This document shows positions 48,546 to 60,126 of a stretch of 64,000 bases of DNA, in pieces (the stretch's first letter is position 1; each line of letters opens with the position of its first letter). Made by a program: the position numbers and the translations under genes. The notes below the pieces were generated by a model, which worked only from the letters and a program-made list of their open reading frames with translations, did not search any database and was not told the DNA's origin. Location: assembly GCA_029379385.1 (NCBI GenBank), contig CM055618.1:9434134-9498133 (forward strand), given 5' to 3'. Origin of the DNA: Quillaja saponaria. Its lineage: Eukaryota; Streptophyta; Magnoliopsida; Fabales; Quillajaceae.

Positions 48546-50579
48546 ATTGTCTAAAATATATTTCACCACAAGTATATCCCATGTTAGATTATTATGTCTT
48601 ATAGAAAAGGAGAATGATACATCACGTGGAAGAAAGTATAAATTGTAATCTATAAATGCATAAATTTGAGAAATTATAATTTGTAATCTATAAGACCCTT
48701 TTAAACTAATATCATTTCTTTATGACATCATGGTTCCTAGCAGTTTAATTCATTTAACACAATGGTCTGGCAAATGACCTAAATCTAGATTCTTCTTTCT
48801 CTTGCTTCTAGAAAAGAATATGTAGCTGGGTTTGAAACTATGTAGTTTGAAGCAATCATGCACTTTATTTTCTTGATGAAGCAGTAAGTACCTTAATTTA
48901 TATGTTAATTTCTAAATATATAATCCAATTATGTATTATGCTATCACAATCTCTTTCATCTTACAAATATATATTATAATTGTAATATTCCTACAAATTT
49001 ACAGTAAGAAGATTAACTATACAAGCCTAACAGTTTGACATATAAAAAAAGTGACATATAACAGTTTGCGGGTGTGCCCATCTGCTATATTGGTATCAAG
49101 GGACTATGATATATAAAGCATTCTGGCCTCCTACCACTTTTAGTTCTAGGCAAATCCAAACCTACTCTTTGTAAAATAATGGTATAAGTCGATAGTGTCA
49201 AACTAAACTAGCAAGTCATTCCAACAAAGTAAACCAAACCATTCTTAATCCCTATGACTCAAATCATAGAAAATAAGTTGAAGCAAACAAGATGCATAGC
49301 AAAATTATGAAATTAAAATCATAAAATTTACATAAGAATTCAACACCACAATTACATTGGCCATTTATCCTTTTACTTCGGATTGCCATAACAAATTTTA
49401 AGATCTTAAGACAGCCATTCAAAAGGTTTTTTCCATTTTATGGTTTTTTTTTTTTATTCTATAGTAATTCACAAGACCCCTGTAGACTTTAGTTAGGAAA
49501 CATTAAAAGAAGCCTCCAGAAACTTAATATAGGCTCAATTAAGACACCTAAAATATAGCTTTTTCAGTCCTGTCGCTCACTATTTACTTTGGCCAAAATC
49601 TAAAAATCCCACCTATTATCTAGACATTGAGTGATCATAACATAATAATACCTGTGTCATGGAAGAAACACACGACCAACTTCCCCTAGTAAACCTGCCT
49701 GTCTGCTCTGCAATGGGGAATCACCATGCAATTTTCGTATGCTGATATAACGTTACAAAAACTTAAAATGTAGGAGGTGAATGAAAAGCAAAATGGAAAC
49801 ATTACATATACTGTGTATGAGAGGCTAAAGGACAGCCTGAAACCACTAAATCCAAGATAGTAACTTGTAATCTCCCAAGCGGTGACATCAAACAAAGGAT
49901 CATCCCCCGAAGAACAGGCCCTCACCGTCCTTTGGTCCAAGCAAGCAAGAATACATAATTGTTTCAAACCCAGTCAGAAGATTAACTATACAAACCTAGA
50001 AGTTTGACATATAAAAGAAGTGTAATATTCCTACAAATATACCGTCAGGAATAATTGTAATATTACCCAAGTCTTCCAAATTCCAATCATGTAATTATGT
50101 TAACCATGAAAACTGTAAAGGGATGCATGCCTACACTTTGCAGCAAACCCATCTAAAATACCCAAGTTTTAATGAAAATTCCAAACTAGAAGAGCATGCG
50201 AAGAAGTAGAGGAATCTGTGTTGGGTAACTCCTTTGCTTTTTCCTTTCCCAGCAGAACCCAAAATGTATTCATGTTCTCTAGGGTAGTTATCAGAAGATT
50301 CACAAATTTCAGAAGCAAATACATTACAAATTGAAAAGAGAAGTGAGAACTTGAAGTACCAGATACCCAAACAGAGGAACGGACCCACGCACCACTCACA
50401 GTCTGGAACCACCGAAAACCCACCACCGTCTGCAACCACCAAAATCCCTAACTCAGTGAGTTGAAGGAGCTAGACTGCAACCCGGACAAACCAAGTAAAA
50501 ACACAATACGACAACAAGAACCACTGCATATCACTCTACGACGGCAAACAACAGTTTGTGGGAAAAAGTAAAATATGTT

Positions 50580-50815
50580 TTCGGACAAACTAAGTAACTA
50601 CTAAAAACGTAGGTAAAAGGAGTTTTTACCGCGAACTTCGTTTCTGGAAAAAAGTTTGTAAGAAATATCTATTTTTCTTGTAGTTTAAATAGGAAAACTT
50701 ATTATCTAATATTAAATAAACTTTATGGACATATTTGAGAATTTTGTGACAAAAATATATATTGAAACTTTTTATTTACTAATAAAAATATTATTGTAGT
50801 AAAAAAATAAAAATT
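50580..50815 (+). repeat. Direct repeat copy A (CACTA right end plus flank)
   Basis: This stretch runs through gtttttaccgcgaacttcg, agtttgtaagaaatatct, attaaataaactttat and atatattgaaacttttt. It is related in order and orientation to 54550-54780. The similarity crosses the presumed CACTA terminus at about 50685 into its flank. The two copies are clearly diverged. Confidence 0.65.
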
Positions 50816-50989
50816 GGTCTAGGCTGAGAAGATGAGGGCATTGGGGCGCGAAGCAGATTTGCAATGGGCGAGGCAGGGATTTGCAATGGGAGAAGATGAG
50901 TCACAATATACGGTAGAGAAATGTAGAGGCAAAGGAAAAATTATTCACCTGTATGATTCAGGGATTTAAAACCCATCGACAAACTACAG

Positions 50990-51860
50990 GAAAAAGTAAA
51001 TAATATTTATGATAATTATAATTTTTATGATAATTGTAATAATTAGTATATTTATGATATGATAAATTATTAACTTTTTACTGTTTAAATTAATAAATAA
51101 TATTTATAAGTTTAAAATAGTAATTATGTGACACTTAATTTAATTAGTAATTTTGTGACGTTTAAATTAGTTAGTAATTTTGTTTGCCTTAAAATAGTAA
51201 TTTAATGAGTTTTGAAATAAATAATAATTTTTGTATTTGTATGTTTTAATGTAATTAATATATTTATTAGTAATTTTGATAATTTAAAATTAGTTAGTAA
51301 TTTTGATAGTTTTAAATTAATTAATATATTTATTACAAAAATAAAAATTATTTAATTCATAATAATTATGGTAAGTAATATACCTAAGATAAAAAGTGAA
51401 TTTTATTATTTTGTTAGTATTCAGTAATTTTATTTTAAAATTTGTGACTAATTTATAAATAATTTTTTTTTTAGGGGAAATTTATAGTAATATATTTATG
51501 ATAAATAGATTTTTTTTGTATTTGTATGTTTTAATGTAATTAATTTATAGATAGTATTTTTATGTTTTAATATGTAATGAGCTTTTTTATTATTTAATTA
51601 ATTCATAATAGGCAAAATAAATATTTATAATTAACTTAAAGATGAAACCATAATATTTTAATATAATTAATTTAAAATATACATTATAAGTAATAAATTT
51701 GTGTTGTTTGAATTAATTAGTAATTTGGATAGTTTTAATTTGAATTAATTGTGATGTTTGAATTAATTAGTAATTTGAGTATTATAATTTGAATCATTTA
51801 TTATTATTAGTAGTCTATAGTTAATCTATGAAAATACTGTGAATTCATTAACAATATAAG
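50990..51860. repeat. AT-rich degenerate repeat block
   Basis: Variants of aattagttagtaattttgat and tttgaattaattagtaattt recur many times, with almost no G or C. It directly precedes the 51.9-kb coding segment. No gene is present. Confidence 0.7.
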
Positions 51861-51909
51861 GAGGAAATTTTATAATATTTTAACGCATTTTGAATGTGCA
51901 AGTTTGATA

Positions 51910-52269
51910 ATGGAAGAAATTGGAATTATGTGTTACATTAATGGTGAGATACGTACTGGTTCGAACGGGCTTGAATACGATTCAGGTCTCGTTAAGTGCA
52001 TTCGTGTACCCAAGCGTATCAAGTATGCAGAGTTTCATACTCGTTTATGCAAGTCCTTAAAGGTTGATAGAAGAACAGAGTATCTAACTATAATTTGTCG
52101 ATGTCCAAGTACTATTAATAATTCAACCCACTATAGTCCAGTTGCAGTAGCTGATGATGAGGACTTGTACAGCATGTTACAGCATGCCAGTGCTCAAGGC
52201 CTTAGATTTATTTTAGAGATTTATTTACATAGGACACGCACTTCAAGGTATAAAATTTTAATTATCTAA
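51910..52269 (+). CDS. MuDR N-terminal (PB1-like) domain ORF, transposase core missing
   Basis: The ATG at 51910 opens 119 codons: CYINGEIRTGSNGLEYDSG, then RVPKRIKYAEFHTRLCKSL, YLTIICRCPST, VAVADDEDLYSMLQHA, ILEIYLHR. This layout resembles the N-terminal domain of plant MuDR-type transposases (CYINGxI start, ubiquitin-like fold, acidic DDED turn). A donor-like AG|gtataaa at 52247/52248 suggests that this was a first exon. No MULE transposase core follows within the next 2 kb. It may be a deletion derivative of a Mutator-like element or a domesticated fragment. There is no internal stop, so it could still be expressed. Confidence 0.5.
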   Translation: MEEIGIMCYINGEIRTGSNGLEYDSGLVKCIRVPKRIKYAEFHTRLCKSLKVDRRTEYLTIICRCPSTINNSTHYSPVAVADDEDLYSMLQHASAQGLRFILEIYLHRTRTSRYKILII

Positions 52270-52667
52270 TAATTAATATTATGTTTTTAAATACTGAAAT
52301 TATTACATAAATATTCAAGTATTGTTTTAATAAACATACATGCTAGCATCAATTTATAATGAAACATGTAATAATTAGAATGAGTTACGCAATCTTTTCA
52401 TGAAATGACTACTCATTCACGTATTTTCAATTATAAAGCATTTAAACAGTAAATGGACAGGCTTACATCACTTTACGTGTGAACAAACATGCTGACATTA
52501 CTTTAACACTCACGCATTAAATCTTTGACTACTTCAGTATATATTCAAGTGACATTATTTTGACGATAACAAGAAATATTTACTTATATAAACAAAATTG
52601 GTCTTCAGAGTTGAAAACATCAAACAATCGTTTCTTATTAGAAACTCACACTCAATAACAAGAAAAA

Positions 52668-53299
52668 ATGCCAAGACAACCCTGCTCACATTGTGGCTGT
52701 CATGGACGTTGTGATCACAGATCATCAACTAGAACCAGACCTGAGCCATCATCACCGAGACAACGTCTTCATCGTGTAGACAAGTATACTGATCTGAATG
52801 ATGTTACATGGTATGGATCGAAAAGAGAGTTTCAATGCGTCCCTATATATTATACTAATAGTCGAAATATTGCCGATTATATAATGGTCGGACCAGTTAC
52901 TAATGTCTCACAAAAAATTGGGTAGTTTGGGTAAAGGAACCTGAGTACATTAGATGGTGCGAGATAAGGTGCGAGATGGAATCATATTATATATTACACA
53001 AGCTGTCAGTCCCAAAGGCGATATCTGCAACTTTACCTCGTTCAACACAAGGTGAAATAACTCAGGTGATTGAAAGACTAAAGTCCGAAATTAACTAGAT
53101 GAATCGAAGACTAGATAAGTATCATGCCTGGTATGAGGCGGCTACTCGGCAAGACGAGTTAAGAACTCCGACGATGATGGAAGTTGAAATTGATGCACAA
53201 TATGAGAGCGATGATAACCTGTCTGACTACCCTGATAGTGATTGTGATGATGATTTTGTTCGTAATTTTCTTCCATCGACTTTGCCAGCATGTTGTTAA
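52668..53299 (+). pseudogene. Unrecognised ORF with Cys-rich N-terminus and acidic tail, broken by a frameshift and a stop
   Basis: From an ATG at 52668, which has an in-frame stop just upstream, the frame reads PCSHCGCHGRCDH (a C-x2-C-x-C-x3-C cluster), an SR/PR-rich stretch, then VTWYGSKREFQCVP. It stops at 52925 after a run of six A. In another frame the sequence continues as EPEYIRWCEIRCE, then IERLKSEIN, a TAG, then MNRRLDKYHAWYEA and an acidic end (YPDSDCDDDF) up to 53299. This looks like one former protein of about 210 residues with a one-base loss in the A-run and one nonsense change. I do not recognise the family. The position next to the MuDR-like ORF suggests that both belong to one element. 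Confidence 0.4.
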
Positions 53300-53399
53300 A
53301 CAATGACACACATATTTATTTCATTATCGTCAAATGTGTAGCAAGTTTTTTCTAAATAAATTATAGTATTCATAATATGTATTTAATTAATATATGTGT

Positions 53400-54010
53400 G
53401 TTCCATTAATTTTTAAAATAATTTAATGTTTTTTATTTTTACTAAATCATTTCAAATAAGTTTAAAAATTATATACTTTAAATGTAAAAAATTTAGTAAA
53501 ATTTAATAATTTACAATATCATGAATTTTAAAATTTTAAAATATCATAAACTATAATAAAAAAAATTTATGATACACTATAGAATTAAAAAATTATCAAA
53601 AATCTTAAGTTCTAAAAATACCAAATTTATAAATTTAAAAACTGTCATACACTATAAATTTAAAATTTATCATATATTTTTAATTCCATATAATTATTAT
53701 ACACTTTAAAATTTATCATACATTTTAAAATTTAAATATATCATAAACTATAAATATATAAATTAACATATACTTTATATTTAAAAGATATCATGAATTT
53801 TAAAAATATTTATGATAAAATTAAAAAATTGTCAAAAATCTTAAATTCTAAAATTTTAAAATTATCATATACTTCAAAATTATTAAAAATTATATACTGT
53901 AAATTAAAAAATTACTATATATTTTAAATGATAAAAATTTAAATTTAAAAATTATCATATATTTAAAAAAAATTTCAAAAACTCATAAAATTTTTACAAA
54001 ACTCATGAAA
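53400..54010. repeat. AT-rich degenerate repeat block
   Basis: Permutations of aaattatcatatactttaaa recur across about 600 bp with almost no G or C. With the block at 50.99-51.86 kb it brackets the two ORFs. No gene is present. Confidence 0.7.
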
Positions 54011-54089
54011 TTTTTTTTTTGGATTTGTATGTTTTAATGTAATTATCATGTACATATATTTGTATTTATATGTTTGAATGTAATTGAGG

Positions 54090-54420
54090 AAGGGGGAGGG
54101 AATTATTGAGGAGGGGGAAGGGGAGGCCGAGACGTCCATCGGCTGCCTAGCAATGCAGGCTACCCTGCAGCGCACAGGGTAGCCTGCAAAGCTGGGGACT
54201 ACCCTAGACGTAAAGCCGGTTTCAGACAAAATTTTGTCCCATACGGGCTCATCCTACAGGTCCCATGTGAGGACAAAAACAGGGGTGAAACCGGCTTTTC
54301 AAAAGCCTGTTTCGTCCTCCACTCGCACACCACGCGCGAGTGCGTGATTTGGGAATGAAAATGAGCTGTCATGCCAGGTCGGCCCTAGAAACCGTGTTTT
54401 GAAAACACGGTTTTAGACTT
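54090..54420. other. GC-rich cluster of perfect inverted repeats
   Basis: Within about 270 bp there are five perfect inverted repeats. gcaggctaccct (54155-54166) pairs with agggtagcctgc (54176-54187). aaagccggtttca (54212-54224) pairs with tgaaaccggcttt (54286-54298). gacaaaattttgtc (54225-54238) is a palindrome. cactcgc (54320-54326) pairs with gcgagtg (54336-54342). aaaccgtgtttt (54389-54400) pairs with aaaacacggttt (54402-54413). The base composition contrasts sharply with the AT-rich flanks. No protein is supported. It may be a structured end of a mobile element or a hairpin-forming transcript. Confidence 0.75.
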
Positions 54421-54549
54421 TACCCTATTTTGGCTATTAAATTAAAAAAATTACCATTTTATACAAAAATCATAAATTTTAGACCCTTTTGTCCAAAAAC
54501 TCTATATTATTGCCTACCAACAAAAAATTTATTGATATATTATTCTATT

Positions 54550-54780
54550 GGACAGTATGTAAGTAAAAAATGTTTTTACTCGCGAATTTGATTTGCCAAC
54601 AAAAAGTTTATAAGAAATATCCTATGTCAAGTAGAAAAAACTAATAATTAGCATTAAAATAAATTTTATCGGAGAAAAAACATATATTGAAACTTTCATG
54701 GAAATTTCTTATTTTAATAATAAACATGTTGCTGTATTTTTCATTTTACACTTAAATTAGTAAAATAAAAATAAAAATTA
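54550..54780 (+). repeat. Direct repeat copy B
   Basis: Shares gtttttactcgcgaatttg, agtttataagaaatatcc, attaaaataaattttat and catatattgaaactttc with 50580-50815, in the same order and orientation. It is more decayed at the position of the CACTA terminus (gtcaagtag instead of ttcttgtagt). Confidence 0.65.
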
Positions 54781-54781
54781 G

Positions 54782-57700
54782 CATGTTACTTGGGAAGTTA
54801 CTAAAGGTGCGTTTGGATCTATATTAGAATCACGGTTTAGAATTGTTACTTCAAATCTAATTATGACAAAATTAAAATTAGGAAGAATTTTGATTTTACA
54901 TTTGGACCCACAAAGAAATCACATATTGAAATTGCACCTAGACTTTGCAAAGCAACTGGATGTTCGATAAAGTCATTAAATTCATATTCCTGAGGAGTAG
55001 TTGACTAGTTGGGTTGATTTGGAACCGGAAATTAAGTTGTACAAATTGACAGTGAAGGATGGTTGATAGTGTTAGATTTGAATTTGGTGACTTTGTGGGA
55101 ATGGTGGGTTAAGATAGTGGGATTAAAAGATGGTGTGAAATTGGTGGATTTAAGAATGTAAGTGAACCATTTTGTGGACAATCATGTATTACAAAATGAG
55201 GTAGTTAAATTATTTATTAATATATAGATAATTCTTATTTGCAAGATTTATTTCTAATAATCAAATGAAGGATAAGATTGAAAAGGGTGAGTTGTGTAAC
55301 TCATTTATATAATATTAACTTAAAAAGCTCAAAAATATTGAGATTCATGATAAATTGTAGTAGGGTTTTTCATTTCATTATCTTATAATTTGTTATAGCA
55401 ATATATAGTAGCTTCTCCCCCATTGGGCCGGTGTGATTAAGCTATGTGTAAAAGTGTTATATAAAATAACTGTGTAGAAAAATACTTTTTAAAGTAAAGC
55501 TATTTAAAACATACTGTATAAAAAATTCAAAAAAGTATTTTGATGAGTTAATTAGAAAGCATTGTGACTTGTGAGATATAAAAAATATTATTTTATTTTT
55601 ACAAAAAAATATATTAAATATTAAAAGATTCATTTTAATAAATATTATGATTATATTTGTCTAAATAGAATAATTATTAAAATTCATTTGAGCTTCATTG
55701 TTTTCTATTTGAAATTTTTTCTTTTTCTTTTTAACTTTTGCTTTTAGGACTCTAAAAGCCAAAAAATACTTTCCCATAAAACTTTAAAATATATATATCT
55801 ATTACCGAACACCTTTGTAGAAAAGTTTAAACCCAAAAAACTGTTTTAAAATTAAACCAAATAGGGGCAATAAGATAATAATAATACAAGTGAATTGGTT
55901 TAATGGTAAGATGGTACATAGTTACCTTATGTGCATATTGACTAACGACAAATTCATTTCTCCGATCAAATCAACACCTAATAAAGTAAAAATATATAAA
56001 AAGCACATGTGTCGAATTCAACCTAGTCTCTAAATTATAAAAATGCAAATCACGAAGAGTTAAGAGAAAACTATTTTAACATGTTGTAGCATTGTAGACA
56101 TAATTTGCATTTTAATGTTTTATAACTTAATACTTCAATAAGAAGAAGTTTTAAAATTTAAGATAAAAGTTAAGCATAAAATAGATTTGACTCAAATACT
56201 ATTTAACCGCTAAATAAAATAAAAAAAATAGCATAGGCAGACCAATTTGCTCAACATTTTTTTGTTATTTTAAAAAGAATGAGGAGAAAATGAGACATTA
56301 AAAGGAAAGAGAAAAAAACATCCCACTGTAAAAATGGGACACTTTATGCCCAACTAAATTGGACATATGTCACCATATTAATTAGCCACATATTCAAATG
56401 ACTCTCAATAATAGGTACTGCAACTTGCAAGTAAATTTATATTTATGTTTTACCCACAGTTTTATTAAATATTTTCAATGAGATCCCCCAAGTTACCGGC
56501 AATTAGTCCACAATTCTACCATGTTAGTTTTCAACTTCAAAATAACACATTTTGTTTATTTTCCAAAGTAATTCACTTGTAAAGAATGGGACACTTTATG
56601 CCCAACCAATTTCTTTTTGACTCTCAAGAATCAGTTTTATGTTTCTAAGTAATAAATGACCAAATTTGTGCCCACCAACAAGACAGATACAATTTTAATA
56701 TCCAATTATCTTCTTTCTCTACCCTATTCTCTGTATCTATATCTATATCTATTTCTTTGATTTTAATCATTCTGTATCCTTAATAACTTGAACAAAGGAT
56801 ATGCACTGCTCATATGGGTAAACAATTTCAAATTTGAAAGTAGATTCAGTGCCAAGATGGTCCTGATTTTGCTCAACTACTTAAGTTTCTGAAATCTGTT
56901 TTTTCTTTTGTTAATTGTGCATGTGATTGTCTAACCAACTTACATATGTGCTAAAAAAGATGTTCAATTTACATAAAAGTAGTTGAGAAAAATCACACGT
57001 CTTGTTGGTTTTTGGTTCAATGAAGCAGCAGTTGGGTCCAACCCATATATACATAAATGAGAAAACCATTTTCAAGCTACTTCTATCTAGGAGAAGGGAC
57101 AAGGATGAAATTGAAAATATTAATAAAATTGGAGCCAAAATTCTAACTATGATAAACTTGAATAATTTAGTTAAAGAGTCAACATAAATCAATGGCACGG
57201 ATTTTATCAATAATATTTAAGAGTTTTTATCAATACCATATCAGTTTGGGTATTTAAAATCCCACAAAATAGGTAGGGTATTATATAATTCTACACAAAA
57301 GAAAATAAAATAAGAAATGATGAAGAAAAGATTACCACATGGTGCTTTCTAGTACTCATTCGAAACCAATCTTTAATTTTAATGTATAGTGGAGATACTG
57401 TTTTTATGTCCATATTTACATGATCTTTTTATGTTAAAAATATCTTAGCAGTTTAATTTCATATTAAACCTAACCCAAAGTCACTTAGTTAATATTTGAG
57501 TTAATAGTTAAAATTTGAGATAGAGTTCAAAAAAATCATTATTGTTGCATATAATTCTAAAGCGGAAAAGTTAGTTTTATTATAATACTTCACAGTTTAT
57601 ATTTAAAATGTAACTAGAAATTATTCCCATGATAATTACAAGTTGTTATTGTTCTGTACATTTCAATTAATAATTTAAGATCGACACTTCGTAACTAATT

Positions 57701-59450
57701 TCTTTTAAGAAAAAAGACCATGGTATTACCTCTAATTTTGTTAAAAATAAAATAGAAACACATGAGATTAAAAGCCAAAACCCTGATAAAAAAGAAAAAA
57801 AAAAAGGACTTATCTGCTAAAGCAAGCAATCTAATGAAAACAATTAAAAACTCAATTTTCTTTAGAGAGATCGTTAAAAGTGAAATTATCATAAATTTTT
57901 TAGTTTTGATGTGAATAAATTTTTTTTGACTAGACTGGAGAGATAATTAGTCGATATGTAAGTTAGCTAGTTCGAACACATTTGATCATTAAATTAAAAT
58001 AAAATAAAAAACTAATATTTACAAAACATGCAAATGCCCACAAGAAACGAAAGGGATATATTCCATTTTGTTGAATATTCTCATCCACCAGAAGTCCATT
58101 TCCAAACTAAACACACTATTTTCAGTAGTAATTTTCCTTTGCACACCTTGAATTTGCCGTAATACGTTGGACATGAGGAAAAAATGGCATTGTAACAATG
58201 TGAACAATAAGAAGAGTTGGCTTCCACGAAACCATATTTATCATGCGTAAAGCATGCTCTAAGATTTATTGAAGAACGGTAACAATGTTTTTCCTTTTAT
58301 ATTGCTTTTGAGATTTTATTGACGTGGGTGATGAACATGTCCATGTATTTCTGATTATACGAATTGTTAATGAAATTAAATTCTAATAAAAATAAAGACT
58401 TGGCCGAACTCAAAAAATGTTGGCCTAAAAAATTGAGAGTTAGAGTATTTTTATTTTAGCATGTAATTGGTAATAAATTTGTATTTGGTATAAGTGTAAT
58501 AGAATATTTACAAATATAAAATAATAATGATGTGAATAAAGTATTTTTTATAATTATATTTACTGATGTAAAAATTTGAGTTTCCGTCTAGATATAAAAC
58601 AATAAGAACTTTTTTAAATATAAGATATTGGTGATGTAACGTAATTCAGACAAGAGTCATGGGTCTACTTAATAAATAATTTATCCACTCAAAAACAAAA
58701 AAGTTAATTCATCAATTGTAATAGTGATAGACGACTTATGTGCATGAATTAATGAATGATTTTTTTTTCTTCTTAATTTATTATATTAAGCACCAAAAAA
58801 ACTTTCATCATATGATCCATTTCCTCATTCCAAGTGCTGAAAGTCAACGCCCTTTATCGCGCCCACTACTTTATGCTTCTTTTGTTTGTTAGTGCAATTT
58901 TCGATCATCCACCGCATTGACTACCACACCATCCGGTACATTATGCTATCGTGCGCCGATCTCTATTTAGTTAGAGTTTTATAGGAAACGGCTGATTTCA
59001 TGTGCTTACCATGGGCTCTGCCCTTTAAATGTCAATACTTCTAATATCTAGATTAAATTGTATATTTGGTCCCTGTAGTTTGAGTTAGATTTCACTTTAG
59101 TCTTTATATTTTATTTTATTATAATTGACTCCTTAAAATTATAAAATTACACCAATTAGATCCCTGCCGTCACTTACCATCAATTTTAATACTAACAAAA
59201 ATGATATAGACTAACAAATTCCATGTTAAAAAAAAATAAAAATCCTACTTAATAAAATAAAAAATTGTATAAAATATATGTAAAGAACTCAAATTTTTAA
59301 TCTAAAAATCAAAAAATTTTAAAAAAATTCTTATAAACTCCATGAAAGCCACATTTTTTTATTCAAATTTCAAGCATTCAAAACCCACAAATTTTCAATT
59401 ACAAAAGTGTTCTCTCATGATAAATTCAATACCCATCATTAAATTCCAAG
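54782..59450. other. Intergenic AT-rich DNA without recognisable genes
   Basis: I see no gene in this 4.7-kb stretch. It holds low-complexity AT DNA; a weak pair of inverted ends at about 55430 (gggccggtgtgattaagct) and 55870; a direct repeat of about 30 bp including gggacactttatgcccaac at 56327 and 56579; and a weak tRNA-like box B (agttcgaacac) near 57970. Confidence 0.5.
59050..59220. repeat. Dispersed plant repeat of the ggtccctgtagttt type
   Basis: The sequence tatttggtccctgtagtttg...cactttagtctttatatttt...caattagatccctgccgtca resembles a dispersed repeat very common in eudicot intergenic DNA. I do not see both ends, so it is probably a fragment of a non-autonomous DNA element. Confidence 0.4.
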
Positions 59451-59760
59451 CACTACAAGAAATGGCTTGTCTGTTTAAGACAGACACAGATGGTAAGAAT
59501 GCAGATGTAGTTGATTATTTGTCACTGCATCTAGATGCAGGAAAGCAAACACAGTAACCTTAGTCTCAGACACTTTTTTCTGTGTTTGTATAGACACAAC
59601 AGATTATATACATCTGTATAGTTGCGTTTAGACGGTAGACAAAAATTTTGGATGTCAAAATTTTTTTCTCCACTTATTAGTGTCTGGACAATAGATGCAG
59701 ACACACAAACGCAATATAGACGCAGAAAATATAAACACTCTTTATTTTAAATTTATAATT
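59451..59760 (+). mobile_element. CACTA-type terminus with subterminal repeats
   Basis: cactacaagaaatggcttgt at 59451 is a textbook CACTA-type end. The next 300 bp carry repeated cagacaca / gacgcag / tgtctg motifs in both orientations (for example ttaagacagacacag, gtgtctggacaatag, atagacgcag), typical of subterminal binding-site arrays. The matching far end is not found up to 64000, so the element is truncated, rearranged or extends out of the window. Confidence 0.7.
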
Positions 59761-60126
59761 TTTTATGCATCTACAAATGACAGACGCAGCAAATCCAACA
59801 TGTGGATGCAAATAGTATAAATATTTTGTTTTTATTATTTTGTTTTATGTATTTTGTAATTTTGTATCTGTAAATACCTGTATAAAATTATATTTATATA
59901 TAAATCCAAATTTCATATAAATAAGAAAATATTATATAGAATTCATCGTAGGTAAGATTAAAATTTCATATATATCCTATCTGAGATGAGAATCCATGGA
60001 TGTAGGATGAGGTGCAACTTGAAATAATCAAAATAAATAAGTTATAAGTAGTTATACTTAACCTAACTTAATATGTATATAGGTTAAGACTGTAACTTAT
60101 AAAAATTAAGCAATTTTTTTTAAAGA

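Larger units (their letters stand above)
45304..50685 (-). mobile_element. CACTA (En/Spm-type) DNA transposon, degenerate, ~5.4 kb
   Basis: The left end reads cacaacaagaaaaatgagta (45304). The reverse complement of the right end, read from about 50684, is actacaagaaaaatagatat. These are near-matching termini of the common plant CACTACAAGAAA type, each with one or two substitutions in the first bases. Subterminal DNA (45340-45660) is dense in gtttgt/acaaac motifs in both orientations (gtttgtcagtaa, gtttgtcggtattac, cacaaactttgtcg), as usual for CACTA ends. Inside, on the minus strand, are a Transposase-associated domain and a coiled-coil TNPA/Ptta-like exon, both broken, plus a P450 fragment on the plus strand. 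No full transposase remains. A clean 3-bp target duplication is not evident. Confidence 0.75.

Noticed and set aside
49686..50442. Minus-strand frames of about 90-100 codons near the CACTA right end
   Set aside because: No domain recognised, overlapping alternative frames; probably non-coding leader of the dead element.
54150..54390. Helitron 3' end (hairpin followed by ctag)
   Set aside because: ctag occurs after two hairpins, but the spacing (about 16 nt or more) and flanks do not fit the usual short hairpin-CTRR end, and no Helitron 5' end or Rep/helicase sequence was seen.
50580..54780. LTR retrotransposon bounded by the ~235-bp direct repeats
   Set aside because: No primer-binding site after copy A, no purine tract before copy B and no gag/pol sequence inside; the repeats resemble a CACTA end plus flank instead.
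55430..55872. MITE with ends gggccggtgtgattaagct and ...ccaaataggggc
   Set aside because: The inverted match between the two ends is too weak and no target-site duplication is visible.
57920..58010. tRNA gene or SINE around agttcgaacac
   Set aside because: Box B is good, but no acceptor-stem pairing or convincing box A is seen and there is no flanking duplication.
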